Source of the DNA: Flavimobilis rhizosphaerae
Lineage (GTDB): Bacteria; Actinomycetota; Actinomycetes; Actinomycetales; Cellulomonadaceae
Length of the DNA stretch: 64,000 nucleotides
Assembly: GCF_014852685.1 (NCBI RefSeq)
Contig: NZ_JACZDF010000002.1
Coordinates: 1-64,000 of the forward strand
Direction of reading: 5' to 3'
The notes under the pieces were generated by a model. The model searched no databases. It had not been told where the DNA came from and saw nothing but the letters and a program-made list of their open reading frames with translations. The position numbers were made by a program, and so were the translations under genes. This document shows, piece after piece, positions 53,062 through 61,156 of the stretch. The number at the start of each line of letters is the position of its first letter. Position 1 is the stretch's first letter.

Positions 53062-54269
53062 GCCTCGACCATCTCGGCTCCTGGACGCGCGAGGAGGGTG
53101 ACGCTCGCGTCACCGCGCTCCTCCACGAGCGCCTCGGCGTCCGTCCCGACGCCGTGCGCTCGGCGCCCGGCCGCGTCAACGTCATCGGCGAGCACGTCGA
53201 CTACACCGGCGGGCTCTGCCTCCCGACGGCGCTCCCGCACCGGACGTTCGTCGCGCTGCGTCGCCGGGACGACGACGTCGTGCGGCTCGTGTCCGCGCAG
53301 ACCGACGAGCAGTGGACCGCGCACCTCGACGACGTCGCCCCGGGCGCCGTCGAGGGCTGGGGCGTCTACGTCGCGGGCGTCGCCTGGGCACTGCGCGAGG
53401 CAGGGCACACCGTCGGCGGCTTCGACGCCGCGGTCGACTCGTGCGTGCCGTTCGGCGCGGGCCTGTCGAGCTCGGCCGCCCTCGAGGCCGCGACGGCCGT
53501 CGCGCTCGTCGACGCGTTCGACCTCGACCTGGGTGCCGGCCCGGGCGTCGATGCGCTCGACGACGCCGCGCGCGCTGTCCTGGCCGACGCGTGCGTGCGC
53601 GCGGAGAACGAGATCGCCGGCGCCAACACGGGCGGACTCGACCAGGCGTCGTCGCTGCGTTGCGTCGAGGGCGCCGCGATCCTCCTCGACTGCCGCGACG
53701 GTGCCGTGCGTCCCGTGCCGTTCGACCCGCTCCCCGTCGGCCTCGACCTGCTCGTCATCGACACCCGCGCACCGCACTCGCACGTCGACGGCGAGTACTC
53801 GGCACGCCGTGCCGCTGTCGAACGTGCCGCAGAGGTGCTCGGCGTGCCCGACCTGCGGGCCGTTCCCCTCGACGGACTCGACGAGGCACTGGTGCGCCTC
53901 GACGACCCGGTCATCCGGCGTCGCACGCGGCACTGCGTCACGGAGATCGAGCGCGTGCGACAGTCCGTCGCGGTGCTCGACGCGGGCGACGTCGCGGCGC
54001 TTGGCCCGCTCATGACCGCGTCGCACGTCTCGTTGCGCGACGACTTCGAGGTGACTGTCCCCGAGCTCGACACGGTCGTCGACGCGGCGCTCGCAGCCGG
54101 AGCGCTTGGTGCGCGTATGACGGGCGGCGGGTTCGGCGGCTCGGCGATCGTCCTGCTGCGCGCGGACGAGCGTGCGAAGGTCGCGCAGGCGATCGCCGAC
54201 GCGTTCGAGCTGCGCGGGTTCGCGGCGCCGGCGTTCCTCGCAGCGCCGCCGTCGTCCCCGGCAGGCTGA
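53058..54269 (+). CDS. galK: Galactokinase
   Basis: The 403-residue GHMP kinase phosphorylates galactose. It has the galactokinase signature SAPGRVNVIGEHVDYTGG near residue 35, the ATP-binding GAGLSSSAALE near 136, the catalytic-region CRDG..PVPFDP and the C-terminal MTGGGFGGSAIVL. The overlap with galT shows an operon. The galactose is presumably released by the GH42 enzyme encoded 6 kb upstream. Confidence 0.96.
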   Translation: MSLDHLGSWTREEGDARVTALLHERLGVRPDAVRSAPGRVNVIGEHVDYTGGLCLPTALPHRTFVALRRRDDDVVRLVSAQTDEQWTAHLDDVAPGAVEGWGVYVAGVAWALREAGHTVGGFDAAVDSCVPFGAGLSSSAALEAATAVALVDAFDLDLGAGPGVDALDDAARAVLADACVRAENEIAGANTGGLDQASSLRCVEGAAILLDCRDGAVRPVPFDPLPVGLDLLVIDTRAPHSHVDGEYSARRAAVERAAEVLGVPDLRAVPLDGLDEALVRLDDPVIRRRTRHCVTEIERVRQSVAVLDAGDVAALGPLMTASHVSLRDDFEVTVPELDTVVDAALAAGALGARMTGGGFGGSAIVLLRADERAKVAQAIADAFELRGFAAPAFLAAPPSSPAG

Positions 54270-54303
54270 CCGGCCTGCTGACCGGCCGGCACCGCACGGC
54301 CTA

Positions 54304-54363
54304 CCCGCGAGCTTGTGCGCTACCCGCAAGTTCAGACCCGCGGGTAGCGCACAAACTTGCGGG
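54304..54363. repeat. Large imperfect palindrome after galK
   Basis: Arms of 24 bp (54304-54327 and 54340-54363) pair with two mismatches around a 12-nt centre. A second, nested pairing exists between CCCGCAAGTT and AACTTGCGGG (54323-54332 and 54354-54363). It may act as the gal operon terminator. Confidence 0.75.
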
Positions 54364-54428
54364 AGCGCGGGTGCTTTGGCACGCGGACGCGCTGGCACGC
54401 GGGCGCGCGGGTGCGGGTCCTCGCGCGC

Positions 54429-54486
54429 ACGCGGTTTTCAGGCGCACGCGCGGGTCTTAACCCGCGCCTGCGCCTGGAAACCGCGT
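54429..54486. repeat. Second large palindrome between galK and nhaA
   Basis: Arms of 27 bp (54429-54455 and 54460-54486) pair with two mismatches around a 4-nt loop. It lies just beyond the end of the converging nhaA gene. Between the two palindromes (54364-54428) I see only low-complexity CG-rich repeats of a GCACGCGG type and no gene. Confidence 0.75.
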
Positions 54487-54555
54487 CTAGATGGGCTGGC
54501 AGGGCCGGCGGGCTCAGCCCGGGGGAGTCGCGCGGGAGGGGCGTGCCGGTCGCTG

Positions 54556-55788
54556 CTACGCCGGGGTCGCGCGGCGGGCGTGCGCGCGGCTGCGGAGCGA
54601 TAGCAGCAGGGCACCGATCGCGGCCGCCGTGAGCGACCCGACGAGCACCGCGGCCTTCGCCGCGTCCGTCGACGGCGATCCGGCCGGGAACGACAGGGCC
54701 GCGATGAGGAGGGCGACGGTGAAGCCGATTCCTCCGACGAACGACACCGCGATGACGTCGCCCCAGCCGAGCGACGCGTCGAGCCGCGCCTTCGTGAGGG
54801 TGACGAGCAGCCACGTCGCGACGACGATGCCGAGCGGCTTGCCGACGACGAGTCCGAGGAACACTCCCTGCGCGGCCGGTGTCGAGGCGGCCGCGGAGAT
54901 CGCCGCGGGGTCGAGCGCGACACCGGCCGCGAAGAGCGCGAACACCGGCACGGCGAACCCTGCAGAGACCGGCCGCCACAGGTGCTCGTACCTCTCCGCG
55001 AGCGCCTCGTGCTCGCCCGCACGGGGCAGCGCCGGGACGGTGAGGCCCAGGAGCACGCCCGCGATCGTCGCGTGGACGCCCGACGCGTGCATGAGACCCC
55101 ACGCGAGCACGCCGAGCGGCAGCAGGACCCACCAGCGCGCGAGCGCAGGACGCCGGACGACGACCGCGAAGACCGCGACTGCGAGCAGCGCGAGTCCGAG
55201 GACGAGCAGGTCGAGGCCGTCGGAGTAGAAGAGCGCGATGACGATGATCCCGAGGAGGTCGTCGACGACCGCGAGGGTGAGGAGGAAGACGCGCAGCGCG
55301 GACGGCAACCCGCGCCCGCACACCGTGAGGATCGCGACCGCGAACGCGATGTCGGTCGCGGCGGGGATCGCCCAGCCGTGGGCCTCACCGCCCGGCTGGA
55401 GGTTCGCGAGCACGTACACGAGCGCGGGGACGGCCATGCCGCCGACGGCGGCGAGGATCGGGACGATCGCGGTCGAGGGCTTGCGGAGCTGGCCGTCGAC
55501 GATCTCGCGCTTGAGCTCGAGGCCGACGACGAGGAAGAAGATTGCGAGGAGCCCGTCGGTCGCCCACTGGGCGAGCGTGAGGTCGAGGTGCAGGGCCGCG
55601 GGTCCGACCGTGAGCGACGACAGCGACGCGTAGGTGTCCTTCCACGGCGAGTTCGCCCAGGCGAGCGCGATGACCGCGCCGACGAGCAGGAGGATCGCGC
55701 CCGTGCGTTCGCTGCGCAGGGTGTCGGCGAGGTTGCGGCGTGAGCCGGGGCTCGGCTCGTCGAGCACGACGGGGCGGTGGTCGGTCAT
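54556..55788 (-). CDS. nhaA: Na+/H+ antiporter NhaA, copy 1
   Basis: The 410-residue antiporter exports sodium in exchange for protons at alkaline pH. It has 12 predicted helices, the paired aspartates in TLAVVDDLLGIIVIALFYSDG that bind the ions, and the conserved PAATDIAFAVAILT segment. I use the ATG at 55788 with GAGGA upstream. It is a close tandem relative of the gene at 55995 in the same direction, most of the sequence being identical. Confidence 0.95.
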   Translation of the reverse strand: MTDHRPVVLDEPSPGSRRNLADTLRSERTGAILLLVGAVIALAWANSPWKDTYASLSSLTVGPAALHLDLTLAQWATDGLLAIFFLVVGLELKREIVDGQLRKPSTAIVPILAAVGGMAVPALVYVLANLQPGGEAHGWAIPAATDIAFAVAILTVCGRGLPSALRVFLLTLAVVDDLLGIIVIALFYSDGLDLLVLGLALLAVAVFAVVVRRPALARWWVLLPLGVLAWGLMHASGVHATIAGVLLGLTVPALPRAGEHEALAERYEHLWRPVSAGFAVPVFALFAAGVALDPAAISAAASTPAAQGVFLGLVVGKPLGIVVATWLLVTLTKARLDASLGWGDVIAVSFVGGIGFTVALLIAALSFPAGSPSTDAAKAAVLVGSLTAAAIGALLLSLRSRAHARRATPA

Positions 55789-55994
55789 GAGAGTCCTCGG
55801 ACGACGGGGAAGGGGGCCGAGTTCCACGTTATCTCGCGCGTCCGGGGCGCAGCGTGTTGCATCGTCGGCGGCCGTCCGCTATCGCGCGCAGGCGCACGCG
55901 AGAACCAACTCGTCACGGCCACGTGATGCACGTCACGGCGGTCCGGAACGGTGAGGCTCGAGGGCGCGGGGCGCCAGGCGACCGCCCCCAGGCG

Positions 55995-57266
55995 TCAGGC
56001 CGCGGACGTGGCGTCGGACTGCGCCTCGGCCTGGGCGTCCTGCGTCGTCCGGCGGCGCAGAGCCCTCGAGCGGAACGCGAGGAGCGTCCCGCCGAGCGCG
56101 GCCGCGGTGAGCGAGCCGAGCAGCACGGCGGCCTTCGCCGCGTCGGCGGACGCGGCCCCCGCCGGGAACGACAGTTCCGCGATGAGGAGGGCGACGGTGA
56201 AGCCGATGCCGCCGACGCACGCGACGGCGACGACGTCGCCCCAGCGCATCGACTCGTCGAGCCGGGCCTTCGTCAGGGTGACGAGCAGCCACGTGGCCGC
56301 GACGATGCCGAGCGGCTTGCCGAGGACGAGCCCGAGGAACACGCCTTGCGCGGCGGGCGTCGAGGCGGCCGCGGAGATGGCCGCGGGGTCGAGCGCGACA
56401 CCGGCCGCGAAGAGCGCGAACACCGGCACCGCGAGACCCGCGGACACGGGTCGCCACACGTGCTCGTAGCGCTCGGCGAGGCTCACGGGCTCACCCGTGC
56501 GGGCGAGCGCCGGCACGGTGAAACCGAGGAGCACGCCCGCGATCGTCGCGTGCACGCCCGAGGCGTGCATGAGGCCCCACGCGACGACGCCAAGCGGCAC
56601 GAGCAGCCACCACGGTGCGCCGCCGCGGCGCCGGACGACGACGCCGAAGATGCCGATCGCCACGAGCGCACCGCCGAGCATGAGCATGTCGAGGCCGTCG
56701 GAGTAGAACAGCGCGATGACGACAATCCCGAGGAGGTCGTCGACGACCGCGAGGGTGAGGAGGAAGACGCGCAGGGCCGTCGGGAGGCCGCGTCCGCAGA
56801 TGGTGAGCACGGCGACCGCGAACGCGATGTCGGTCGCGGCGGGGATCGCCCAGCCGTGGGCCTCGCCGCCCGGCTGGAGGTTCGTCAGCGTGTAGACGAG
56901 CGCGGGAACGGCCATGCCGCCGACGGCGGCGAGGATCGGGACGATCGCCGTCGAGGGCCGGCGGAGCTGACCGTCGACGATCTCCCGCTTGAGCTCGAGG
57001 CCGACGACGAGGAAGAAGATTGCGAGGAGCCCGTCGGTCGCCCACTGCGCGAGCGTGAGGTCGAGGTGGAGGGCGGCGGGCCCGACGCGGAGGTCAGACA
57101 GGGACGCGTAGGCGTCCTTCCACGGCGAGTTCGCCCAGGCGAGCGCAATGACCGCGCCGATGAGCAGGAGGATCGCGCCGGTGTTCTCGGCGCGGAGGGT
57201 GTCGGCGAGGTTGCGGCGGCTGCCAGCGGTGGGTTCGTCGAGCACGACGGGCTGCTGGTTGTTCAT
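55995..57266 (-). CDS. nhaA: Na+/H+ antiporter NhaA, copy 2
   Basis: The 423-residue antiporter has the same 12-helix plan and VVDDLLGIVVIALFYSDG ion-binding aspartates as copy 1. It differs mainly in the N-terminus, the loop after AIGIFGVVVRRRG and the C-terminal tail (rich in Ala/Gln/Asp). AGGAA lies before the ATG. The 206-bp gap to copy 1 may hold a separate promoter, so the two copies could be regulated differently. Confidence 0.95.
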   Translation of the reverse strand: MNNQQPVVLDEPTAGSRRNLADTLRAENTGAILLLIGAVIALAWANSPWKDAYASLSDLRVGPAALHLDLTLAQWATDGLLAIFFLVVGLELKREIVDGQLRRPSTAIVPILAAVGGMAVPALVYTLTNLQPGGEAHGWAIPAATDIAFAVAVLTICGRGLPTALRVFLLTLAVVDDLLGIVVIALFYSDGLDMLMLGGALVAIGIFGVVVRRRGGAPWWLLVPLGVVAWGLMHASGVHATIAGVLLGFTVPALARTGEPVSLAERYEHVWRPVSAGLAVPVFALFAAGVALDPAAISAAASTPAAQGVFLGLVLGKPLGIVAATWLLVTLTKARLDESMRWGDVVAVACVGGIGFTVALLIAELSFPAGAASADAAKAAVLLGSLTAAALGGTLLAFRSRALRRRTTQDAQAEAQSDATSAA

Positions 57267-57359
57267 GGTTCCTCAGGGGGTGCGGGCCGGGTGTCAGGGA
57301 GGGGCGGTGGGGTGCCGGGCGTCCTGGCCGGGGTGCTGGCCAGGACGCCCGGGCGCGGG

Positions 57360-58235
57360 TCACGTCCGCGTGAGCCGTTCGATCCAGGCCTGGACGACCG
57401 CGGTGTCGTGGTCGCCGAGCCCGGCGTCGGTGAGGTCGGTGAAGACGGTGCGCAGGACGTCGAGCTGCGGGGTCGCGGTTCCGGTGCGGGCGGCCTCCTC
57501 GGCGGCGAAGCGCAGGTCCTTCACCATGAAGCGCGCTGCGCCCGACGGTGAGTGGTCGTGCGTCGCGAAGCGGTCCTTCTTGACGTCGAGGATGCGGCTC
57601 GCGGCGTAGCCAGTGCCGAGCAGGTCGAGGAGCCGGGCGACGTCGAGGCCGGCGCGCTCGGCGACGACGGATGCCTCGCCGAGGGCCTGGACGGTGGCGG
57701 CGACGATCATCTGGTTGCACGCCTTGGCCACCTGACCTGCGCCGAGGGGGCCGAGGTGCTCGACGCGTCCGCACGGTGCGAGCGCCTCGAGAGCGAGTGC
57801 CACGTCGTCGTCGGGGCCGCCGAGCATGATCGAGAGGGTGCCTGCCTCGGCGCCCTCGGCGCCTCCGGAGACGGGCGCGTCGACGACGCGCACGCGACCG
57901 TCGGTCGCGGCGCGCAGGCGGGCGTCGAGCGTGCGGACGCCGTCGGGGGAGACGGTCGAACTCACGACGATCAGGAGCTCGCGTGCTCCCGCGAGGAGCC
58001 CGTCGGGGCCGTCGAGCATGGCCTCGAGGTCAGGGAGGTCGGGCAGGACGACGACGAGGACGTCGACCGCGTCGGCGAGCTCGCGCGGCGTCGCGTGCCA
58101 TGTCGCGCCGGCGGTGACGAGGTCGTCGGCCGACGTGCGGCGGCGCGCGGTGACGTGGAGCGTGCCGTGCGCCGCGAGGAGGTGGCGGGCCATGGGCGCG
58201 CCCATGACGCCGAGCCCGACGAGGCCGACCGTCAT
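57360..58235 (-). CDS. NAD(P)-dependent beta-hydroxyacid dehydrogenase (GarR/MmsB-like)
   Basis: The 291-residue enzyme belongs to the 3-hydroxyisobutyrate/tartronate-semialdehyde reductase family. It has a Rossmann motif GLVGLGVMGAPMA at residues 4-16, the substrate-binding DAPVSGGAEGAEAGTLSIMLGG near 119 and the catalytic lysine K171 in GQVAKACNQM. It is joined to the DUF4862 gene by a 4-bp overlap. Next to uronate genes, a role in reducing a semialdehyde such as tartronate semialdehyde is a reasonable inference, but the substrate is not shown. Confidence 0.88.
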   Translation of the reverse strand: MTVGLVGLGVMGAPMARHLLAAHGTLHVTARRRTSADDLVTAGATWHATPRELADAVDVLVVVLPDLPDLEAMLDGPDGLLAGARELLIVVSSTVSPDGVRTLDARLRAATDGRVRVVDAPVSGGAEGAEAGTLSIMLGGPDDDVALALEALAPCGRVEHLGPLGAGQVAKACNQMIVAATVQALGEASVVAERAGLDVARLLDLLGTGYAASRILDVKKDRFATHDHSPSGAARFMVKDLRFAAEEAARTGTATPQLDVLRTVFTDLTDAGLGDHDTAVVQAWIERLTRT

Positions 58236-59212
58236 CGGGCGAGTCCCTCGTGCGCGCGGGCGAGGAGGTCGAGCGCGGCGCGCGCGAGCGCGAGCCGGCC
58301 GGAAACGTCGGTGCCGGGCGCGGCGGTGATCTTCATGCCGACGTGGTCGAGCGGGCCGGCCGCGGCGAGCGTCGCGGTGAGGGCGGCGGCGTCGAGCAGC
58401 GAGGCAGCGCTCGGTGCGAGGGCGGGGTCGTCGCCCGCGGGGGCGATGTGGGCGTCGCCCCAGGGTGCGCCCCACGGGGTCTCGGCGCCGGTCGCGCCCG
58501 AGAAGATGACGCCGCGCAGGAGCCCGGCCTCGCGTGCGGCGACGGCGTGGTCGACGACGGTCGCGGGGGAGCGGCCCTCGATCGCGGAGCGGCCCCAGTT
58601 GAGGTTGAGACCGAGCGACGGGTGGCCGTGGTCGAGGATCGCGGCGATCTCGTCGTCGAGGGTCCAGAAGCCCTTGGCGGGAGCCTGCCCGTCGATGAGG
58701 GCGTCGCAGTGCTCGACGACGACGGCGGCGCCTGCGAGATCCCAGCCGGTGATCTCGTCGAGCGAGCGGCGAAACGCGTCGGCCGAGCCGACGGTCCCGC
58801 GCGCGGAGGCGTGCGTCGGGGCGGGCGCGGTGTGGATCTGGACGGTGCGGACGCGGGTGCGTCCGGCGCGGTCGGCGAGGGCGAGGGCGAGGTCGCGGAC
58901 GTCGGCGAGGTCGGCGATCGCGGCGGCGCGGCCGGCGGGGTCGGACGAGGCGAGGCCGTAGGTGCCGTCGGTCGCGAGGCGCTTCATGGTGCGGGGGATG
59001 CACGTGATGACGAGGTCGAGGCGCTCGGGGATGTCGTGGCTGATCGCGTCGATGTCGCACGCCGGGTCGCCGGGCATCGCGAGGGGGTGCTCGAGCGCGT
59101 CGATGGGGAGCTCGTCGAGGGCGCGGTAGAGGTCGCGGCGGGCGGTGTCGTCGGCCGGGGCGAGTGCGTAGGCGCCCAGGAGCCGCTGGGGGCCGGGGGT
59201 GGGGAAGGTCAT
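58232..59212 (-). CDS. DUF4862-family TIM-barrel protein
   Basis: The 326-residue protein looks like the DUF4862 family, related to xylose-isomerase-like barrels. It has metal- or substrate-site candidates in QIHTAP, VVEHCDALIDG, LNLNWGRSAIEGR and GDAHIAPAGDD. It heads a two-gene operon with a GarR-like dehydrogenase, divergent from the TRAP/kduI genes, and the same type of operator lies before each operon. That arrangement suggests an isomerase, epimerase or lyase step for the same sugar acid. The activity is unknown to me. Confidence 0.7.
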   Translation of the reverse strand: MTFPTPGPQRLLGAYALAPADDTARRDLYRALDELPIDALEHPLAMPGDPACDIDAISHDIPERLDLVITCIPRTMKRLATDGTYGLASSDPAGRAAAIADLADVRDLALALADRAGRTRVRTVQIHTAPAPTHASARGTVGSADAFRRSLDEITGWDLAGAAVVVEHCDALIDGQAPAKGFWTLDDEIAAILDHGHPSLGLNLNWGRSAIEGRSPATVVDHAVAAREAGLLRGVIFSGATGAETPWGAPWGDAHIAPAGDDPALAPSAASLLDAAALTATLAAAGPLDHVGMKITAAPGTDVSGRLALARAALDLLARAHEGLAR

Positions 59213-59250
59213 CGTCGTCCCGTTCTCTCGTCGTCGAGGCTCAGTATCGT

Positions 59251-59275
59251 GGAACTAGGTTCCGTGACGCGGAAC
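59251..59275 (-). promoter_or_regulatory. Three-half-site operator before the DUF4862 operon
   Basis: GGAAC-3-GTTCC-7-GGAAC. It begins 39 bp upstream of the DUF4862 start and is the mirror image of 59449-59473. Confidence 0.75.
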
Positions 59276-59448
59276 ATCGTCTCACGGTGCCACCGTACCC
59301 ATCCGGCGGCAGGAGCGGTACCGGGACCTCCGTCCCCCGCGAGGTCACGGACGGGTCACGGCTGCTTCTTCAGGCCTCCCGAAACGGGCGATCCGGCGAG
59401 GAGTGGGCTGGCAGCGGGTTGACTCACGTGGAAGCATGTGTCGTACTA

Positions 59449-59473
59449 GTTCCGTACACCGGAACTTAGTTCC
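59449..59473 (+). promoter_or_regulatory. Three-half-site operator before the TRAP operon
   Basis: GTTCC-7-GGAAC-3-GTTCC. A possible TTGACT -35 box (59419-59424) lies upstream, so the operator would overlap the -10/start region (TACTAGT at 59444). The IclR protein encoded at the end of this operon is the likely binder. Confidence 0.75.
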
Positions 59474-59598
59474 ATCACGCAACGGCGCATGACGACCGTT
59501 CGGCTCACCGGATGCGACGACAACCGCACCGGGCCGGCACCCCGGCACTCAGGGACGAGTGCCCCGGCAGAGACTGACCACGGCGTCAGAGGAGAAAC

Positions 59599-60609
59599 AT
59601 GAAGCGGAACATCGTGGTTTCCATGGTTGCGGTCGGCGCGCTCGCGCTCGGCCTCACCGCCTGCAGTTCGGACGGCGACAAGGCCGCCGACGGCGGCACG
59701 AAGACCTTCAAGGTCGCGTTCAACCAGACCGACACGCACCCCCAGTACAAGGCCATCACCGAGCTCGGCGAGCGCCTCAAGGAGCGCACCGACGGCCGCT
59801 ACACGCTCGAGGTCTTCCCCAACGAGACCCTCGGCAGCCAGAAGGACACCATCGAGCTCGTCCAGGCCGGCTCCGTCGACTTCGCCATGGTCGCGGGCTC
59901 GCTCCTCGAGAACTTCAACCCCGACTTCGTCGTCTTCAACCTGCCCTTCACGTTCGACTCGAAGGACCACCAGCGCGAGACGGTCAACAACCCCGAGATC
60001 TCGGGCGAGCTCTTCGAGACCCTCAAGGCCAGCAACCTCGAGGTCGTCGCGGGCTTCCACGGCGGCATCCGGAACGTCTACAACTCGAAGAAGCCGATCA
60101 ACACCCCGGCCGACCTCAACGGCATGAAGATCCGCGTCATCGAGTCCGACACGAACCTCCGCATGATGGAGCTCATGGGCGGCTCCGGTACCCCGATGGG
60201 CCAGGGCGAGGTCTACACGGCCATCCAGTCGGGTGTCCTCACGGGTGCCGAGAACAACGAGTCCATCTACGCGAACCTCAAGCACGCCGAGATCGCGAAG
60301 TACTACTCCTACACGCGTCACCTCATGTTCCCCGACTTCCTCGTGACGAACCCGAAGATCATGGAGGGCATGTCCGAGGCTGACCGCACCGCCTTCAAGG
60401 AGGAGGTCACGACGGCCCTCACCGACGAGGCCAAGTACTGGGACGACGAGGTCACGCGCTCCATCGACATCGCGACGAAGGCCGGCGCCGAGTTCAACGA
60501 GGTCGACTCCGAGGCGTTCCGCACCGCCCTCGAGCCGCTCATCACGGAGAAGCTCAACAACGACGTCACCAAGGGCGTCTACGACGCCATCCGCGCAGCG
60601 GCCAAGTGA
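59599..60609 (+). CDS. dctP: TRAP transporter solute-binding lipoprotein DctP
   Basis: The 336-residue binding protein has a lipobox LTAC (C22), which is unusual because most TRAP binding proteins of Gram-negative bacteria are free in the periplasm, but it fits a Gram-positive host. The DctP/DUF1 fold carries the conserved NTPADLNGMKIRV segment, whose arginine binds the carboxylate of the ligand. GAGGAG precedes the ATG. With kduI in the same operon the ligand is probably a hexuronate or unsaturated uronate. Confidence 0.94.
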   Translation: MKRNIVVSMVAVGALALGLTACSSDGDKAADGGTKTFKVAFNQTDTHPQYKAITELGERLKERTDGRYTLEVFPNETLGSQKDTIELVQAGSVDFAMVAGSLLENFNPDFVVFNLPFTFDSKDHQRETVNNPEISGELFETLKASNLEVVAGFHGGIRNVYNSKKPINTPADLNGMKIRVIESDTNLRMMELMGGSGTPMGQGEVYTAIQSGVLTGAENNESIYANLKHAEIAKYYSYTRHLMFPDFLVTNPKIMEGMSEADRTAFKEEVTTALTDEAKYWDDEVTRSIDIATKAGAEFNEVDSEAFRTALEPLITEKLNNDVTKGVYDAIRAAAK

Positions 60610-60639
60610 CCCCCTGAGGGCGGACCCGAAGGATCCAAC

Positions 60640-61146
60640 ATGAACAAGATCAAGAGAGGTCTCGACACGACGCTCGCGTGGTTCTGCGTCGTCCTGTTCG
60701 CAGTACTCGTCGTCGATGTCACGTGGCAGGTCTTCACCCGTGTCGTGCTCAACGACCCGTCCGGCTGGTCGGAGGAGCTCGCGAAGTACCTCTTCATCTG
60801 GCTCGGGCTCTTCGGGTCCGCCTTCGTCTTCGGTGAGCGCGGGCACATCTTCGTCGACTTCGCCGTCGCGAAGCTCCCCGACGCGGTGAAGCACTGGATC
60901 GGCGTGCTCATGCAACTCGTCATCCTCGCCTTCGCCTCGCTCGTCCTCGTCTACGGCGGCTACAAGATCTCCGCGCTCGCCTGGGACCAGAACCTCACGG
61001 GCCTTCCCGTCAACGTCGGCTGGCTCTACACCGCCCTGCCGATCTCGGGTGTGCTCATCGTCTTCTACACCGTCTACCACCTGGTCGCGATCCTGCGGCG
61101 TGCCGAGTCCGGCATCGCTGCGGACGCCGAGCCGGACGTCCTGTAA
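60640..61146 (+). CDS. dctQ: TRAP transporter small membrane subunit DctQ
   Basis: The 168-residue protein has four membrane helices with the DctQ signature WSEELAKYLFIWLGLFGSAFVFGERGHIFVDF near residues 40-75. It forms the membrane complex with DctM and sits 30 bp after dctP. Its stop is 10 bp before the dctM start. Confidence 0.94.
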   Translation: MNKIKRGLDTTLAWFCVVLFAVLVVDVTWQVFTRVVLNDPSGWSEELAKYLFIWLGLFGSAFVFGERGHIFVDFAVAKLPDAVKHWIGVLMQLVILAFASLVLVYGGYKISALAWDQNLTGLPVNVGWLYTALPISGVLIVFYTVYHLVAILRRAESGIAADAEPDVL

Positions 61147-61156
61147 GGAGGAAATG

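Noticed and set aside
54304-54486. A CRISPR array
   Set aside because: The repeats are inverted, not direct, the two palindromes differ in sequence, and there are no regular spacers or cas genes.
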